Assembly: GCA_038231255.1 (NCBI GenBank)
Contig: JBBRLR010000009.1
Coordinates: forward strand, 14,777 to 78,776
Direction: 5' to 3'
DNA from: JALYUS01 sp038231255
GTDB taxonomy: Bacteria; Chloroflexota; Chloroflexia; Thermomicrobiales; JALYUS01
DNA: 64,000 bases
In this document: piece after piece, positions 27,804 to 37,011 of the stretch
How positions within the stretch are numbered: the first letter of the stretch is position 1
Layout of the letters: every line of letters begins with the position of its first letter
The notes under the pieces: model-generated
Databases searched by the model: none
What the model was told of the DNA's origin: nothing
Seen by the model: only the letters and a program-made list of their open reading frames with translations
Made by a program: the position numbers and the translations under genes

Positions 27804-28637
27804 TCACACTGTCATTAACTGCTTCACGGCGATGGCGCGCATATAGCACGCTCTCCGATCAACGCCGGTTTGTGCCGCGACTTCCTTGGCCGCCGCTGCT
27901 GGTGAAAGCCCCGCTCCGAGGAGTTCGCGCAACAGTGCGTCTACTGTCGCGTCATCCGCAATCACCGCAACGGCCTCAGCCTCCGCGATGACAATGACAT
28001 ACTCACCACGCGGTGCACGCTGCACGAATCCTTCGGCCACCTCCGCGAGCGTCGTGACAATGATCTCCTCATGCAGTTTCGTCAACTCGCGGCAAAGCGC
28101 GCATGTCCGATCTCCCAGCACCGCATGGGCATCGGCGAGGGTCGCGGCGATACGATGCGGCCCTTCGAACAGGACGACGGGATGCGGCAGCAAGCGGATC
28201 GCTTCCAGCGCCGCGCGCCGCGCGCCTTGCTTCGGTGGCAGAAAGCCGACAAACGTGAATGGGCCTGTCACCAGCCCCGACGCGACGACGGCCGCCAGCA
28301 TCGCGGACGGCCCCGGAATCGGCACAACGCGATGCCCCGCGTCGCGCACCGCCGCCACGAGCCGCGCGCCCGGATCGGCAATCAGCGGCGTCCCGGCATC
28401 CGACACAAGCGCGACATCATCGCCGGCATCGAGCCGCGCGATGATCTCCGCCGCGCGCTCTCGCTCATTATGCTCGTGCAGCGAAAGGTAACGCGCATCA
28501 ATGCCGTAATACGCGAGCAACTGGCCGGTATGGCGGGTATCCTCGGCGGCGATAACCGCCACCTCCCGCAATACGCGCTGCGCCCTCAATGTAATATCTT
28601 CGCGGTTGCCAATCGGCGTTGCCACGATATACAGCAT
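27804..28637 (-). CDS. rsmI: 16S rRNA (cytidine-1402-2'-O)-methyltransferase
   Basis: SAM-dependent methyltransferase of the tetrapyrrole-methylase fold that modifies C1402 in the ribosomal decoding centre. The 277-aa protein starts MLYIVATPIGNREDITLRA, the RsmI signature. It contains EDTRHTGQLL, the loop ALVSDAGTPLIADPG, PGPSAMLAAVVASGL, FVGFLPPK and FEGPHRI. I take ATG 28637; the frame is open 46 codons further but these are unlike the family and run into the spacer. The C-terminal 40 residues are helical, a common variable tail. Confidence 0.93.
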   Translation of the reverse strand: MLYIVATPIGNREDITLRAQRVLREVAVIAAEDTRHTGQLLAYYGIDARYLSLHEHNERERAAEIIARLDAGDDVALVSDAGTPLIADPGARLVAAVRDAGHRVVPIPGPSAMLAAVVASGLVTGPFTFVGFLPPKQGARRAALEAIRLLPHPVVLFEGPHRIAATLADAHAVLGDRTCALCRELTKLHEEIIVTTLAEVAEGFVQRAPRGEYVIVIAEAEAVAVIADDATVDALLRELLGAGLSPAAAAKEVAAQTGVDRRACYMRAIAVKQLMTV

Positions 28638-28840
28638 TCCCACACGCGACTTCTTCCCACTTATGCGACAGTATACGGGGCCTGCGTAGACAATGGGGCT
28701 GCGTTTTCGCACACTTGAAACTATTGCTCCGACAAAGAGCATTGTACGAACACTTCTGTTGCTTTTCAATAGCAAAAAGTGGATTTGGCAGTTGCCCGTT
28801 CCTCACGGATGCGAGGAGGCGGGTTCAAGCACATCGGGCT

Positions 28841-29284
28841 TTAAGCATTTCGCGCCCAAAGGGTCCGCGTTGTCTGCGCTTCTCCGGCGATCAGATCGAG
28901 CATAGCACGCCGCTCGTGGCGGCGGAGCGTATTGAAGGCGCGGCTCACGTCATTCGCTTCGTCGTGGAAGCCGAGTGCGTGAAAGCGCCGGGTGATCGCG
29001 TCGAGAATCCCCTGTTCTGAGAATGTGCGGGTCGAACCGAGCCAGGGCGCGAGCGTCAGTTGCCCAATTTCGGTGAACTCGGGACGGAGGCGGCGTACCG
29101 ACTGCAAGCGTTCTTCCGCCGACCCGACCATATCATCCAGCAGCACAACCGGCCCGTGATCGGCGTCGTGGCGCGTGTCCACGATCAGCGCCTTGCCGAC
29201 GCGGGGGAAGAAAATACTCATCACTTCCGCTTCCGCCAGCGCCCGGATGATCTTGCCACTCGAAATGTTGTACGCATTGTCCAT
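28841..29284 (-). CDS. Hypothetical protein
   Basis: A 147-aa soluble protein that I do not recognise. It begins MDNAYNISSGKIIRALAEAE and contains FFPRVGKALIVDTRHDADHGPVVLLDDMV, a basic SVRRLRPEF stretch and a helical C-terminal half (FNTLRRHERRAMLDLIAGE). No membrane segment or known catalytic motif is seen. The spacers on both sides are over 100 bp, with a REPIN-like palindrome upstream, so it is probably its own unit. Composition matches the neighbours, so it looks like a resident gene rather than a recent arrival. Confidence 0.65.
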   Translation of the reverse strand: MDNAYNISSGKIIRALAEAEVMSIFFPRVGKALIVDTRHDADHGPVVLLDDMVGSAEERLQSVRRLRPEFTEIGQLTLAPWLGSTRTFSEQGILDAITRRFHALGFHDEANDVSRAFNTLRRHERRAMLDLIAGEAQTTRTLWARNA

Positions 29285-29320
29285 GACGTGTCATCCTTCC
29301 CATCGCTGAGAATGAAGAAT

Positions 29321-29385
29321 GGTGCTAGCAGGCTTTCCAGCCTGTCTCTCGACTCGGGAGGCAGGCTGGAAAGCCTGCTAGCACC
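29321..29385. repeat. REPIN-like palindromic doublet, copy 3
   Basis: ggtgctagcaggctttccagcc ... ggctggaaagcctgctagcacc: near-perfect arms, loop about 21 nt. It is the same family as 15207 and 21376. Where those have TGGTAGCA this copy has TGCTAGCA, and the change is matched in the opposite arm, so base pairing is preserved. Confidence 0.8.
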
Positions 29386-29389
29386 CGAC

Positions 29390-30280
29390 CTACACCGTCG
29401 TTTCTCCCGGGACGGCGTTCGCCTCGGCCTTCTCAGTGGCTTGCTCCGTTTCCACGTTTGGTTTACCCGCGCCGTGCCCGTTCTTGCTCATCGCGAGGAC
29501 TTCGAGCATCTTCGGATGAAGATGGCCGTTCGAGCCGACAATATCGTGGCCGTCCACCCGGAACGGATCGCCGTACGGATCGGAGATCGTGCCGCCGGCT
29601 TCCTGGATCATCAGCGCGCCCGCCGCCATGTCCCATGGTTGCAAGTTCAGTTCCCAGAAGCCGTCGAATCGCCCGGCGGCGACATAGCAGAGGTCGAGCG
29701 CGGCCGCGCCATCGCGGCGGGTCGCCTGCGTGCGAAGGACAAAGTTTCCCCAGTTAACGAGGTTGTTCGTCGGGCCATCGAGCCGATAGGGGAATCCGGT
29801 ACACAGGAGTCCGCCAATCAAATCTGTCACACCGGAAACGGCAATCGGTGCGCCATTGAGCGTTGCGCCGCCGCCTTTGACGGCGACGAACAACTCGTTC
29901 ATGTACGGCGCGAAAACGACGCCAACGACGGGTTCGCCCGCGTACTCGACGGCGATGGAGACGCAGTAAAGCGGGTATTGGTGCGCGAAATTCGTCGTAC
30001 CGTCCAGCGGGTCAACGATCCAGCGATAGGCGCCGTTGCCGCCGGTGCCCGTCCCTTCTTCGGCGAGGATGCGATGGTCGGGAAAGCGCCGCGTGATGGC
30101 ATCAATGATGATCCGTTCGCTCTGCTTATCCGCCTCGGTGACGAGATCGCGCTTGCCCTCGCCTTTAAAGACGATCTCCCTCACCCCCCGTTCGGAGACC
30201 GCGCGGATCGCCGCGCCCGCCTCGCGCGCGGCGGCGATCGCGACATCGCGCATCTCGAACAACTCACTCGGTATAGGCAC
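29390..30280 (-). CDS. Inositol monophosphatase family protein (SuhB/ImpA-like)
   Basis: Mg-dependent phosphatase of the FIG superfamily, 296 aa. Metal-site motifs are complete: DLVTEADKQSE (about residue 45), LAEEGTG, the WIVDPLDGTTNFAHQYP signature, and the C-terminal QPWDMAAGALMIQEAGG. Substrates in the family are inositol-1-phosphate, fructose-1,6-bisphosphate, histidinol phosphate or 3'-phosphoadenosine phosphate. GTG 30280 is chosen because AAGGAG lies 5 nt before it; a TTG at 30331 is an alternative. The last 25 residues are a low-complexity acidic tail. An inositol-lipid link with the PimA-like cluster is possible but is inference only. Confidence 0.85.
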   Translation of the reverse strand: MPIPSELFEMRDVAIAAAREAGAAIRAVSERGVREIVFKGEGKRDLVTEADKQSERIIIDAITRRFPDHRILAEEGTGTGGNGAYRWIVDPLDGTTNFAHQYPLYCVSIAVEYAGEPVVGVVFAPYMNELFVAVKGGGATLNGAPIAVSGVTDLIGGLLCTGFPYRLDGPTNNLVNWGNFVLRTQATRRDGAAALDLCYVAAGRFDGFWELNLQPWDMAAGALMIQEAGGTISDPYGDPFRVDGHDIVGSNGHLHPKMLEVLAMSKNGHGAGKPNVETEQATEKAEANAVPGETTV

Positions 30281-30466
30281 GGGCACTCCTTCGTCTGCGA
30301 CGATGCGCGGCGCGTATCGCCGCTCCGTCAAGTATACCCGATCAGTGTGGCTGCGCTCCGGGGAACCTAACCTCCGTCATGCCGCAGACGCCCGACTGTA
30401 ATACAATGCCAAAACGCGGTCAGCGGATCGCCTGCCGCTATCGCCCCGACCGAGGAAAGAACAACG

Positions 30467-31999
30467 ATGCGCGTGGAACGGCGTGGCCGGTCACACATCA
30501 CCCGACGCATAGCCATCGGCGGCATTGCCCACGAAACCAATGTCTTTAGCGCCATCCCGACCGATTTCGAGCAATTCCGCCAGCGCGTCCTGATCGGCGG
30601 TCGCGATCTGCTTTCCGGATTCGCCGGGACACGCACCGTGATCGGCGGCTTTCTCGATGGCGTGACGGCGATTGGTGCGACGGCGATTCCGCTCCTGTAT
30701 GCCTCCGCCACGCCCGGCGGGATCGTTACGCGGGCCGCATATGCCGAACTGCGCCAATCGCTGCTCGACGCGCTGCGTTCGACGGGCGCACTCGACGGTG
30801 TCCTGCTCGGGTTGCACGGCGCGATGGTCAGTGAGGATGTGGCGGACGCGGAGGCGGACCTGCTGCGCGTGGTCCGAGCCATCATCGGCCCCGGCACGCC
30901 GATCATCGCGACGCTCGATTCGCACGCGAATATCTCCCCCGCGATGGTGGAAACCGCCGACGCGCTGATCGCCTACACGACGTACCCCCATATTGACACC
31001 TACGAGCGCGGCTACGAAGCGACGCAGATGCTCCAGCGTCTCCTCGATGGATATACAACCATCGCGACTTCGCTCGCTTGCCCGCCGATGCTCGTGCCGC
31101 TGCCGCCGCAATGCACAACGGAGACGACACCGATGTGGCAGGTACTGCGCGTCGCTGAGCGCGAGCGGCGACGACCCGGCGTGCTGAACATCAGCGTCGC
31201 GGGCGGTTTCCCATACAGCGATGTCCGGGATGCTGGACTGCGTGTGCTCGTTTCGACGGCCGGCGATCAATCGCTCGCGCGCGATGTCGCGCGGACAATT
31301 GCGGATGCGGCATGGCAGCGCCGCACAGAGTTTACGCCCGCGCTCACGCCGATTGACGAGGCAATGCGGCAGGTGGCAGCGGCGCAACGATTTCCCGTCG
31401 TTCTTTCGGACAGCGGCGACAACCCCGGCGCCGGCGCGCCGTGCGACGGCACAACGCTCCTCGCCGCGCTCCTCGCCGCCCGCATGCGCGATGTCGTCGT
31501 CGGCGTGATCCGCGACCCGGAGACCGTCGCACAAGCGATCGCGGCAGGCACGGGAACGGAGATCGCGGTGAGACTCGGCGGCAAGACTGACGATCAGCAT
31601 GGCGCACCGGTGATCGCCGATGCCCGCGTCGTGCGCATCACGGACGGCGTCTTCACCAACACCGGCCCGATGGGCGTGGGCGGCCGAACTCGCATGGGTC
31701 GCACGGCGGTGCTCGATTGCGGTGGGATCGGCGTGATCGTCACCGAGCAGCGGGTCCAGGCGCTCGATCTGTCGCTCTTTCGCAGCGTCGGTATCGAGCC
31801 AACGGCCATGCGTGCGATCATCGTCAAGTCGAGCGTCCACTTCCGCGCCGCCTTCGCGCCGATTGCGGCACAGATTATTGACGTGGATACGCCGGGCATC
31901 AGCAGCCCGCACCTTGAGCGATTCTCCTTCCGGCAGGTGCGGCGTCCGATCTGGCCGCTCGACGAGGGCGCGACGTACCCCACAGGAGGCGTCGAGTGA
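30467..31999 (+). CDS. M81 family metallopeptidase (microcystinase C / MlrC-like)
   Basis: A 510-aa protein matching the MlrC family across its length. It has the N-terminal IAIGGIAHETNVFSAIPT and the metal-ligand segments LDSHANIS and TTYPHIDTYERG. The central SVAGGFPYSDV and SDSGDNPGAGAPCDGTTLL, and the C-terminal VKSSVHFRAAFAPIA, also match. MlrC cleaves linearised microcystin, but most relatives are found in bacteria that never meet that toxin and presumably act on other small peptides or amides. ATG 30467 follows GAGGAAAGAACAAC. Its stop overlaps the start of adenine deaminase as GTGA, so the two are coupled. Confidence 0.9.
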   Translation: MRVERRGRSHITRRIAIGGIAHETNVFSAIPTDFEQFRQRVLIGGRDLLSGFAGTRTVIGGFLDGVTAIGATAIPLLYASATPGGIVTRAAYAELRQSLLDALRSTGALDGVLLGLHGAMVSEDVADAEADLLRVVRAIIGPGTPIIATLDSHANISPAMVETADALIAYTTYPHIDTYERGYEATQMLQRLLDGYTTIATSLACPPMLVPLPPQCTTETTPMWQVLRVAERERRRPGVLNISVAGGFPYSDVRDAGLRVLVSTAGDQSLARDVARTIADAAWQRRTEFTPALTPIDEAMRQVAAAQRFPVVLSDSGDNPGAGAPCDGTTLLAALLAARMRDVVVGVIRDPETVAQAIAAGTGTEIAVRLGGKTDDQHGAPVIADARVVRITDGVFTNTGPMGVGGRTRMGRTAVLDCGGIGVIVTEQRVQALDLSLFRSVGIEPTAMRAIIVKSSVHFRAAFAPIAAQIIDVDTPGISSPHLERFSFRQVRRPIWPLDEGATYPTGGVE

Positions 32000-33708
32000 A
32001 TGGCAACCGCACCCACGAAACCACGGAACGTGCGCGCCTTGTTGCCGTCGCGGCAAGGCGCGCCTCCGCTGATCTGATCCTCACCAACGCGCGGATCGTC
32101 AATGTGTACACAGGTGAGATCGAGGAAGGCAATGTCGCGATCTGCGACGGGCGAATCGCGGGCGTCGGGCCATACACCGACGGTCGGCAAACGGTTGATC
32201 TTGGCGGGCGGTATCTCGCGCCGGGTCTGATGGACGCGCATATCCATCTCGAATCGAGCCTGCTCTGGGTGACGGAATTCGCACGCGCCGTGATCCCGCA
32301 CGGCACGAGCGCAACGATTTCCGACCCGCACGAAATCGCCAATGTGCTCGGCCTCGTCGGCATGCGGGCGCTGATCGCCGGGACGCGCGGCCTGCCGATG
32401 TCATGCTTCTTCACGATGCCGTCATGCGTGCCGGCCAGCCCGCGCGAAACGGCGGGAGCGACCTTCGGGCCGGACGAGGTTGCCGAGGGGCTGGCGATCC
32501 CGGAAGTGATCGGTCTCGGCGAACTGATGGCCTACCCGCCCGCCATCGGCGGCGTCCCGGATGTCCTCGCCCGTGCGGTCGCCGCCGAGGAAGCGCACCG
32601 CCCGGTTGACGGCCATGCGCCCGGCGTGCGCGGCACGGATTTGCAGGCGTACATCGCCGCAGGCCCGCGCTCCGATCACGAGTCGGTGACGCTCGACGAG
32701 GCGGCGGAAAAGTTGCGGCGCGGCATGTCGGTCATGATCCGGGAAGGCTCAACCGAGCACAATCTCGACGCGCTCCTGCCGCTTGTGACCGACCGGACGT
32801 GGCCGTGCATCATGTTCTGCTCCGATGACCGGGAATGCTCGACGCTCGTCGCGGACGGCCACATGGACGAAACGCTCCGCCGCGCCGTCCGGGGCGGCCT
32901 CGACCCGATCCGCGCCCTGCAACTTTGCACGATCAATACGGCGCGGTACTGGAACCTCCGGGATCGCGGCGGGATCGCACCGGGGATGCGCGCCGATGTC
33001 GTCGTATTCGAAGACCTCGCGGCGTTCCGCGTCCTGCAAACGTACCAAGCGGGGATATGCGTCGCGGAAGACGGCGTACCGCTCTTCGAGAGCGCGAGCG
33101 CGATCCCCGATGTGCTGCGACGGACGGTGCACCTCGGTACGTTCGGCGTCGCGCGGCTCGGCCTGCGGTCGGACGGTGGCCCGATGGACGCCGTCGGCAT
33201 CGTTCCCGGCCAAATCGTCACCGAACATTTGCGGGTCACGCCGCGCGTCACCGATGGCTACGTCGAAGCCGATCCCGACCGCGACATTCTCAAACTCGCC
33301 TGTATCGAGCGGCACCGCGCGACGGGCAATGTCGGTGTCGGCCTCGTCGCCGGTCTGGGTCTGCGGGCGGGGGCGATTGCCTCGTCCGTCGCGCACGATG
33401 CGCACAATATCATCGTCGCGGGGGCGAATGACGACGATATGGCCCGCGCCGTCCGGGCGGTCGAAGCGATGGACGGCGGCCTCGCACTCGTTGTTGACGG
33501 CGTCATTTGTGGCAAAATGCCGCTGCCGATTGCCGGCCTGCTCTCCGATCGGCCGGCGCGCGTCGTCGCGGAAGAACTTGAGCGCCTCTCAGCACAAGTA
33601 CGCGCGCTCGGCTCCCCGCTCCCCGCCCCCTTCGCGACGCTCTCGTTTCTCGCGCTCTCCGTGATTCCATCCGCCCGCGTCACCGATCAGGGCTTTATTG
33701 CGCTCTGA
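31996..33708 (+). CDS. ade: Adenine deaminase
   Basis: Metal-dependent amidohydrolase converting adenine to hypoxanthine for purine salvage. The 570-aa protein has ADLILTNARIVNVYTGEIEEGNVAICDGRIAGVG, the metal motif PGLMDAHIHLESS, and DPHEIANVLG. VDGHAPGVRGTDLQAYIAAG and SDHESVTLDEAAEKLRRGM follow, with MIREGST close behind, all characteristic of bacterial Ade. The GTG start at 31996 has AGGAGG 6 nt upstream and overlaps the M81 stop. Its end is only 22 bp from the converging small membrane-protein gene. Pairing with an M81 protein suggests a shared catabolic or salvage unit, which is inference. Confidence 0.93.
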   Translation: MNGNRTHETTERARLVAVAARRASADLILTNARIVNVYTGEIEEGNVAICDGRIAGVGPYTDGRQTVDLGGRYLAPGLMDAHIHLESSLLWVTEFARAVIPHGTSATISDPHEIANVLGLVGMRALIAGTRGLPMSCFFTMPSCVPASPRETAGATFGPDEVAEGLAIPEVIGLGELMAYPPAIGGVPDVLARAVAAEEAHRPVDGHAPGVRGTDLQAYIAAGPRSDHESVTLDEAAEKLRRGMSVMIREGSTEHNLDALLPLVTDRTWPCIMFCSDDRECSTLVADGHMDETLRRAVRGGLDPIRALQLCTINTARYWNLRDRGGIAPGMRADVVVFEDLAAFRVLQTYQAGICVAEDGVPLFESASAIPDVLRRTVHLGTFGVARLGLRSDGGPMDAVGIVPGQIVTEHLRVTPRVTDGYVEADPDRDILKLACIERHRATGNVGVGLVAGLGLRAGAIASSVAHDAHNIIVAGANDDDMARAVRAVEAMDGGLALVVDGVICGKMPLPIAGLLSDRPARVVAEELERLSAQVRALGSPLPAPFATLSFLALSVIPSARVTDQGFIAL

Positions 33709-33730
33709 ATGAAGATCGGTAGCATTGGCG

Positions 33731-33895
33731 TCAGCGGTCGTCCAGGCCACCGATGCGGCGACGCCGGATTGCCTTCTGCTGGCGCCGCCGCGCTCGCCGA
33801 TCTATTTTGAGCGCCCACCGGCTGACGATGACCGCGAGCAACGCGGCGACAAGCAGACCAACAATCAACACGGTCACACCGACCTGCACGGACAC
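33731..33895 (-). CDS. Small basic single-pass membrane protein
   Basis: A 54-codon gene starting with GTG at 33895, whose G is shared with the TAG stop of the helicase gene (TAGTG). GGAG lies 7-8 nt before it. Residues 3-24 form one hydrophobic helix (VQVGVTVLIVGLLVAALLAVIV). The rest is strongly basic (RRARRRQQ, RRRR) and ends GGLDDR, so by the positive-inside rule the tail faces the cytosol. It has no homologue I can name. Coupling to the helicase implies linked production; the basic tail might bind RNA or the membrane-proximal ribosome, which is speculation. Confidence 0.6.
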   Translation of the reverse strand: MSVQVGVTVLIVGLLVAALLAVIVSRWALKIDRRARRRQQKAIRRRRIGGLDDR

Positions 33896-36885
33896 TATGA
33901 AGCTCCTTCAAATGACGGCTCCGTGCTACCGGGGATCGGCACTGCGGCAACGGGCATGATGCCGATGGTGTACGACTGCTCGACGATGCCGCGCCGCACC
34001 CGCCGCTCCGCTTGTGCCAACCGCTCGATGAGTGGGCTGTCCGGGCGCACCGTTTGGAGCATCGTTCGCACCTGGTGCATACTATCGAGCGATTTGTTGA
34101 ACGCCAGCACGACATCGCCCTCGCTGAGACCGACTTTCTCGACGACGCGCTCCATTACCGCTCCTCTACACCACGCCCGTAGCGCACCGTAAAAGAGCGG
34201 GTGATACCCCGTCGTGATCGCAAGCCCCGCGCGGCGCTCCGCAACGAGGATGCCGTGCGTCAAGTCGTCCAAACGCTCGCGCACGATCGTCAGGTGGCGC
34301 GGCAACTCGAAGGTATTCTCGAAGCGTGCGTCGCGGTCGTACGCGAACCACGAGAAGACTTCCGCCACATCCTCCGGCGCCAGTTCGTCGAGCCAGCCGC
34401 GATCAACGAGTTCCGCGATTACCAGCCCGTTGTTGTCGAAAATATCCGCCAGCACGTCCGCTTTGGGCGTCGTGTAACCGCGATGCAGGTAGCCGAACTG
34501 GTGCAGCACGGCGGCGACACCACGAATCAGGTTGCGCGTCTGCGCGTCATCCGCCTGCGACTCCTGTGCGGCGCGATCGGCGAGTATTTGACGCTCTCGC
34601 GTCAGTCGTTCGAGCACGCCGAGGTTGCGCCGGTGCTCATCGCGGACGGGGCACGCCTCGCAGATATGCGCTCGCTGCTGCTCGGTCAGGCGCTGCACCA
34701 TCTCGTGCGCCGTATGCGTCGTGTCGCGGGCCGCCTCCAGGTCTTCGCGCTGGACGAGGCGGCGGGCTGCACGGTACTCCAACAGCCACGCGTCCAGATC
34801 GGGAAGACCGATCGCCGCGACTTCCGCCCGTAGCGCCTTCCACGCGCTCGGCGTCAACACACTTGCCACATCCTCGGCATTTTCCGGCAGTGCGACCAGC
34901 GATTTCGGTGGCACGATCGCCGTGTCGGGCGACGGCAAATGGTCAATCTGCCGGTATTCGCCGACGACCGCGACCGACAGTGGCGCGTCCGCGTCGGCCA
35001 GCCCAAACAGGAAGCGGCCAATCGCCGCATGTGTCGCGTCGGCTGGCTTGCCAAGATATGCTCCCCACCCCTTGTCGCGCACATGGATCATCGCGCCGAC
35101 CGGGAGGGTACGGAAGACCTGCCGCAGGACGTGTCGCGTCGGCTCCTTCCACGGTCGGTCATCCGTCATCATCAGGACGCGCGTCTCATCCTCCCGCGCG
35201 CGGCGTTCCTGCGTCTCGGCGAGTTTGATGCCGCGTCCGAGCGCTCGATGTTCTTCGAGCAGATCGTCGCCACCCTCGTAGCCGAGCAGGCAGCCCTTCG
35301 AGACATTGGCGATCCGCTCTTCGAGCGCCATCAGGTCCATCTCGGTGTCGCGCACGCGGCGGTTCGTTTGATAGTGCAGCAGGCTTTGGCTCAGGAGTTG
35401 GCGCACGCGCTCACCCGCCGGGGGGTCCCAGAGGTTCAGGACCGTGTTGTAGCGCACCGCAAACCCGCTGCGCACCGGATGGAGTGGGCCGGTCGCGATC
35501 CGCAGCATCTCCGCGAACGAGACGCGCGGGCTGTAGGGCGCGACGACATGGCCGAGCGCGTCCATCCCCCGGCGACCGGCCCGCCCGGACATTTGCTGGA
35601 ATTCGTTCGGGATCAAGGGGCGGCGGCGGCGACCATCCCACTTGCTGAGGCGGCCGATCACGCAGGTCCGCGCCGGCATATTGACGCCGAGCGCCAGCGT
35701 GTCCGTCGCATACACGACGCCGATGAGGCCGGCGGTGAAGAGCGTTTCGATCAACTGCTTGAGGATCGGCAGCAACCCCGCATGATGGCAGCCGATGCCG
35801 CGCCGCGCCAGCCGGACGATCTGCTCCACCTGCGCCAGTCGCCGGTCCTCATCGGCGAGCAGTCGCAGATGCGCCTCGATAATCGCCTCAATCGCGGTCG
35901 CCTTCTCGCCGGTCGCGAAGTCCACGCCCGCCGCCGTCGCGTGCTGCGCCCACGCTTCGCAATCCTTGCGACTAAATTGGAAGTAAATCGCGGGCAACAT
36001 CTCCTGCCGCTGCAAAGCGAGGACGATCTCGGTCGGAGTCGGTTCGTCGCGCTCCTGCGGCATGTCGAGCGCGTCCTCCTCCCACGACTGGCCGCGATAG
36101 GTGCGGCGAGACTCGCCGCCGATGTCCGGGAAATCTGCCACTTGCCGCCCGGTGCGGTCAATGACGAGATGCAGCGTACCGTCGAGAAAATAATAGAGCG
36201 CGAGCGGGACGGCGCGCTCGTCGTGTGTAATCAGTTGGATCGGTCGGTGCGTCCGACCGATCCAGGCGGCGATTTCCTGCGCATTCGAGACGGTTGCGGA
36301 GAGACACACGAGTTGGATATGTTCCGGGCAAAGGATGATCGCTTCTTCCCACGTCGTGCCACGTTCCGGATCGGCGAGGAAGTGAATCTCGTCGAAGATG
36401 ATCGCATCTACCGTGTCCATCTCCCATGGGGCCTGGATCAGCATGTTCCGCACGACCTCGGTCGTCATCACGAGGATCGGCGCGCGGGGATTGACCGTCA
36501 CATCGCCTGTGAGCAGCCCAACGTCATCGCCGTACCGCGCGCGGAGGTCGCGAAATTTCTGATTGGAGAGCGCCTTGATCGGCGTCGTGTACATCACGCG
36601 CGCCTGCCGGACGAACGCGGCATGGACGGCATACTCCGCGACGACGGTCTTGCCCGTCCCGGTCGGCGCGGCGACCATCACGGACTCGCCGCGCTCGAGC
36701 AGATGGATCGCTTCTTCCTGAAATGGGTCGAGAGAAAACGGATAAAGCGCGTCGAATGAGGAACGGGCTATGCCGACCTTTTCGCGCGGGCCAGGCAACC
36801 CCGTAACTACATCGGCTATCGCACGGGCGGCCTGTGGGGAAGGTTCGGATTGTGGCGATAACTCCGTCAAATTGGCTTCACTCAC
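33895..36885 (-). CDS. Ski2/Mtr4-like DExH superfamily 2 helicase
   Basis: A large RNA-helicase-type ATPase, about 996 aa. It has a Q-motif-like SLDPFQEEAI, Walker A APTGTGKT, TPIKALSNQK, Walker B DEIH (rather than DEVH), SATVSN, ATDTLALGVNMPA and GRAGRRGMD in helicase domain 2. A long helical C-terminal region resembles the DSHCT part of Ski2/Mtr4/HelY (GYLHRGY, KADVLADIFDNNGLVIAEL, EVFSWFAYD). Eukaryotic relatives feed RNA to the exosome; bacterial members are poorly studied. The start is uncertain: GTG 36885 is used, but the frame opens to 36957. It is coupled to a 54-aa membrane protein downstream and divergent from the FAD oxidoreductase. Confidence 0.85.
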   Translation of the reverse strand: MSEANLTELSPQSEPSPQAARAIADVVTGLPGPREKVGIARSSFDALYPFSLDPFQEEAIHLLERGESVMVAAPTGTGKTVVAEYAVHAAFVRQARVMYTTPIKALSNQKFRDLRARYGDDVGLLTGDVTVNPRAPILVMTTEVVRNMLIQAPWEMDTVDAIIFDEIHFLADPERGTTWEEAIILCPEHIQLVCLSATVSNAQEIAAWIGRTHRPIQLITHDERAVPLALYYFLDGTLHLVIDRTGRQVADFPDIGGESRRTYRGQSWEEDALDMPQERDEPTPTEIVLALQRQEMLPAIYFQFSRKDCEAWAQHATAAGVDFATGEKATAIEAIIEAHLRLLADEDRRLAQVEQIVRLARRGIGCHHAGLLPILKQLIETLFTAGLIGVVYATDTLALGVNMPARTCVIGRLSKWDGRRRRPLIPNEFQQMSGRAGRRGMDALGHVVAPYSPRVSFAEMLRIATGPLHPVRSGFAVRYNTVLNLWDPPAGERVRQLLSQSLLHYQTNRRVRDTEMDLMALEERIANVSKGCLLGYEGGDDLLEEHRALGRGIKLAETQERRAREDETRVLMMTDDRPWKEPTRHVLRQVFRTLPVGAMIHVRDKGWGAYLGKPADATHAAIGRFLFGLADADAPLSVAVVGEYRQIDHLPSPDTAIVPPKSLVALPENAEDVASVLTPSAWKALRAEVAAIGLPDLDAWLLEYRAARRLVQREDLEAARDTTHTAHEMVQRLTEQQRAHICEACPVRDEHRRNLGVLERLTRERQILADRAAQESQADDAQTRNLIRGVAAVLHQFGYLHRGYTTPKADVLADIFDNNGLVIAELVDRGWLDELAPEDVAEVFSWFAYDRDARFENTFELPRHLTIVRERLDDLTHGILVAERRAGLAITTGYHPLFYGALRAWCRGAVMERVVEKVGLSEGDVVLAFNKSLDSMHQVRTMLQTVRPDSPLIERLAQAERRVRRGIVEQSYTIGIMPVAAVPIPGSTEPSFEGAS

Positions 36886-37011
36886 GTCCGTATCTGCATA
36901 ACCTTCGCGGTGTATCCGCCATCGCAAAGTGTAACACATGCAGAATGCGTGCCCCAATATGCGCTACAATCGCGGCACTACTGGACTTCAGGCAGGGAGA
37001 AGGCGCGCATC

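Noticed and set aside
30491..32056. A 521-codon frame antisense to the M81 peptidase gene
   Set aside because: The forward frame matches a known family over its full length. The antisense product is low-complexity His/Arg-rich.
34939..36759. A 606-codon frame antisense to the Ski2-like helicase
   Set aside because: Shadow frame; the helicase has all conserved motifs in order.
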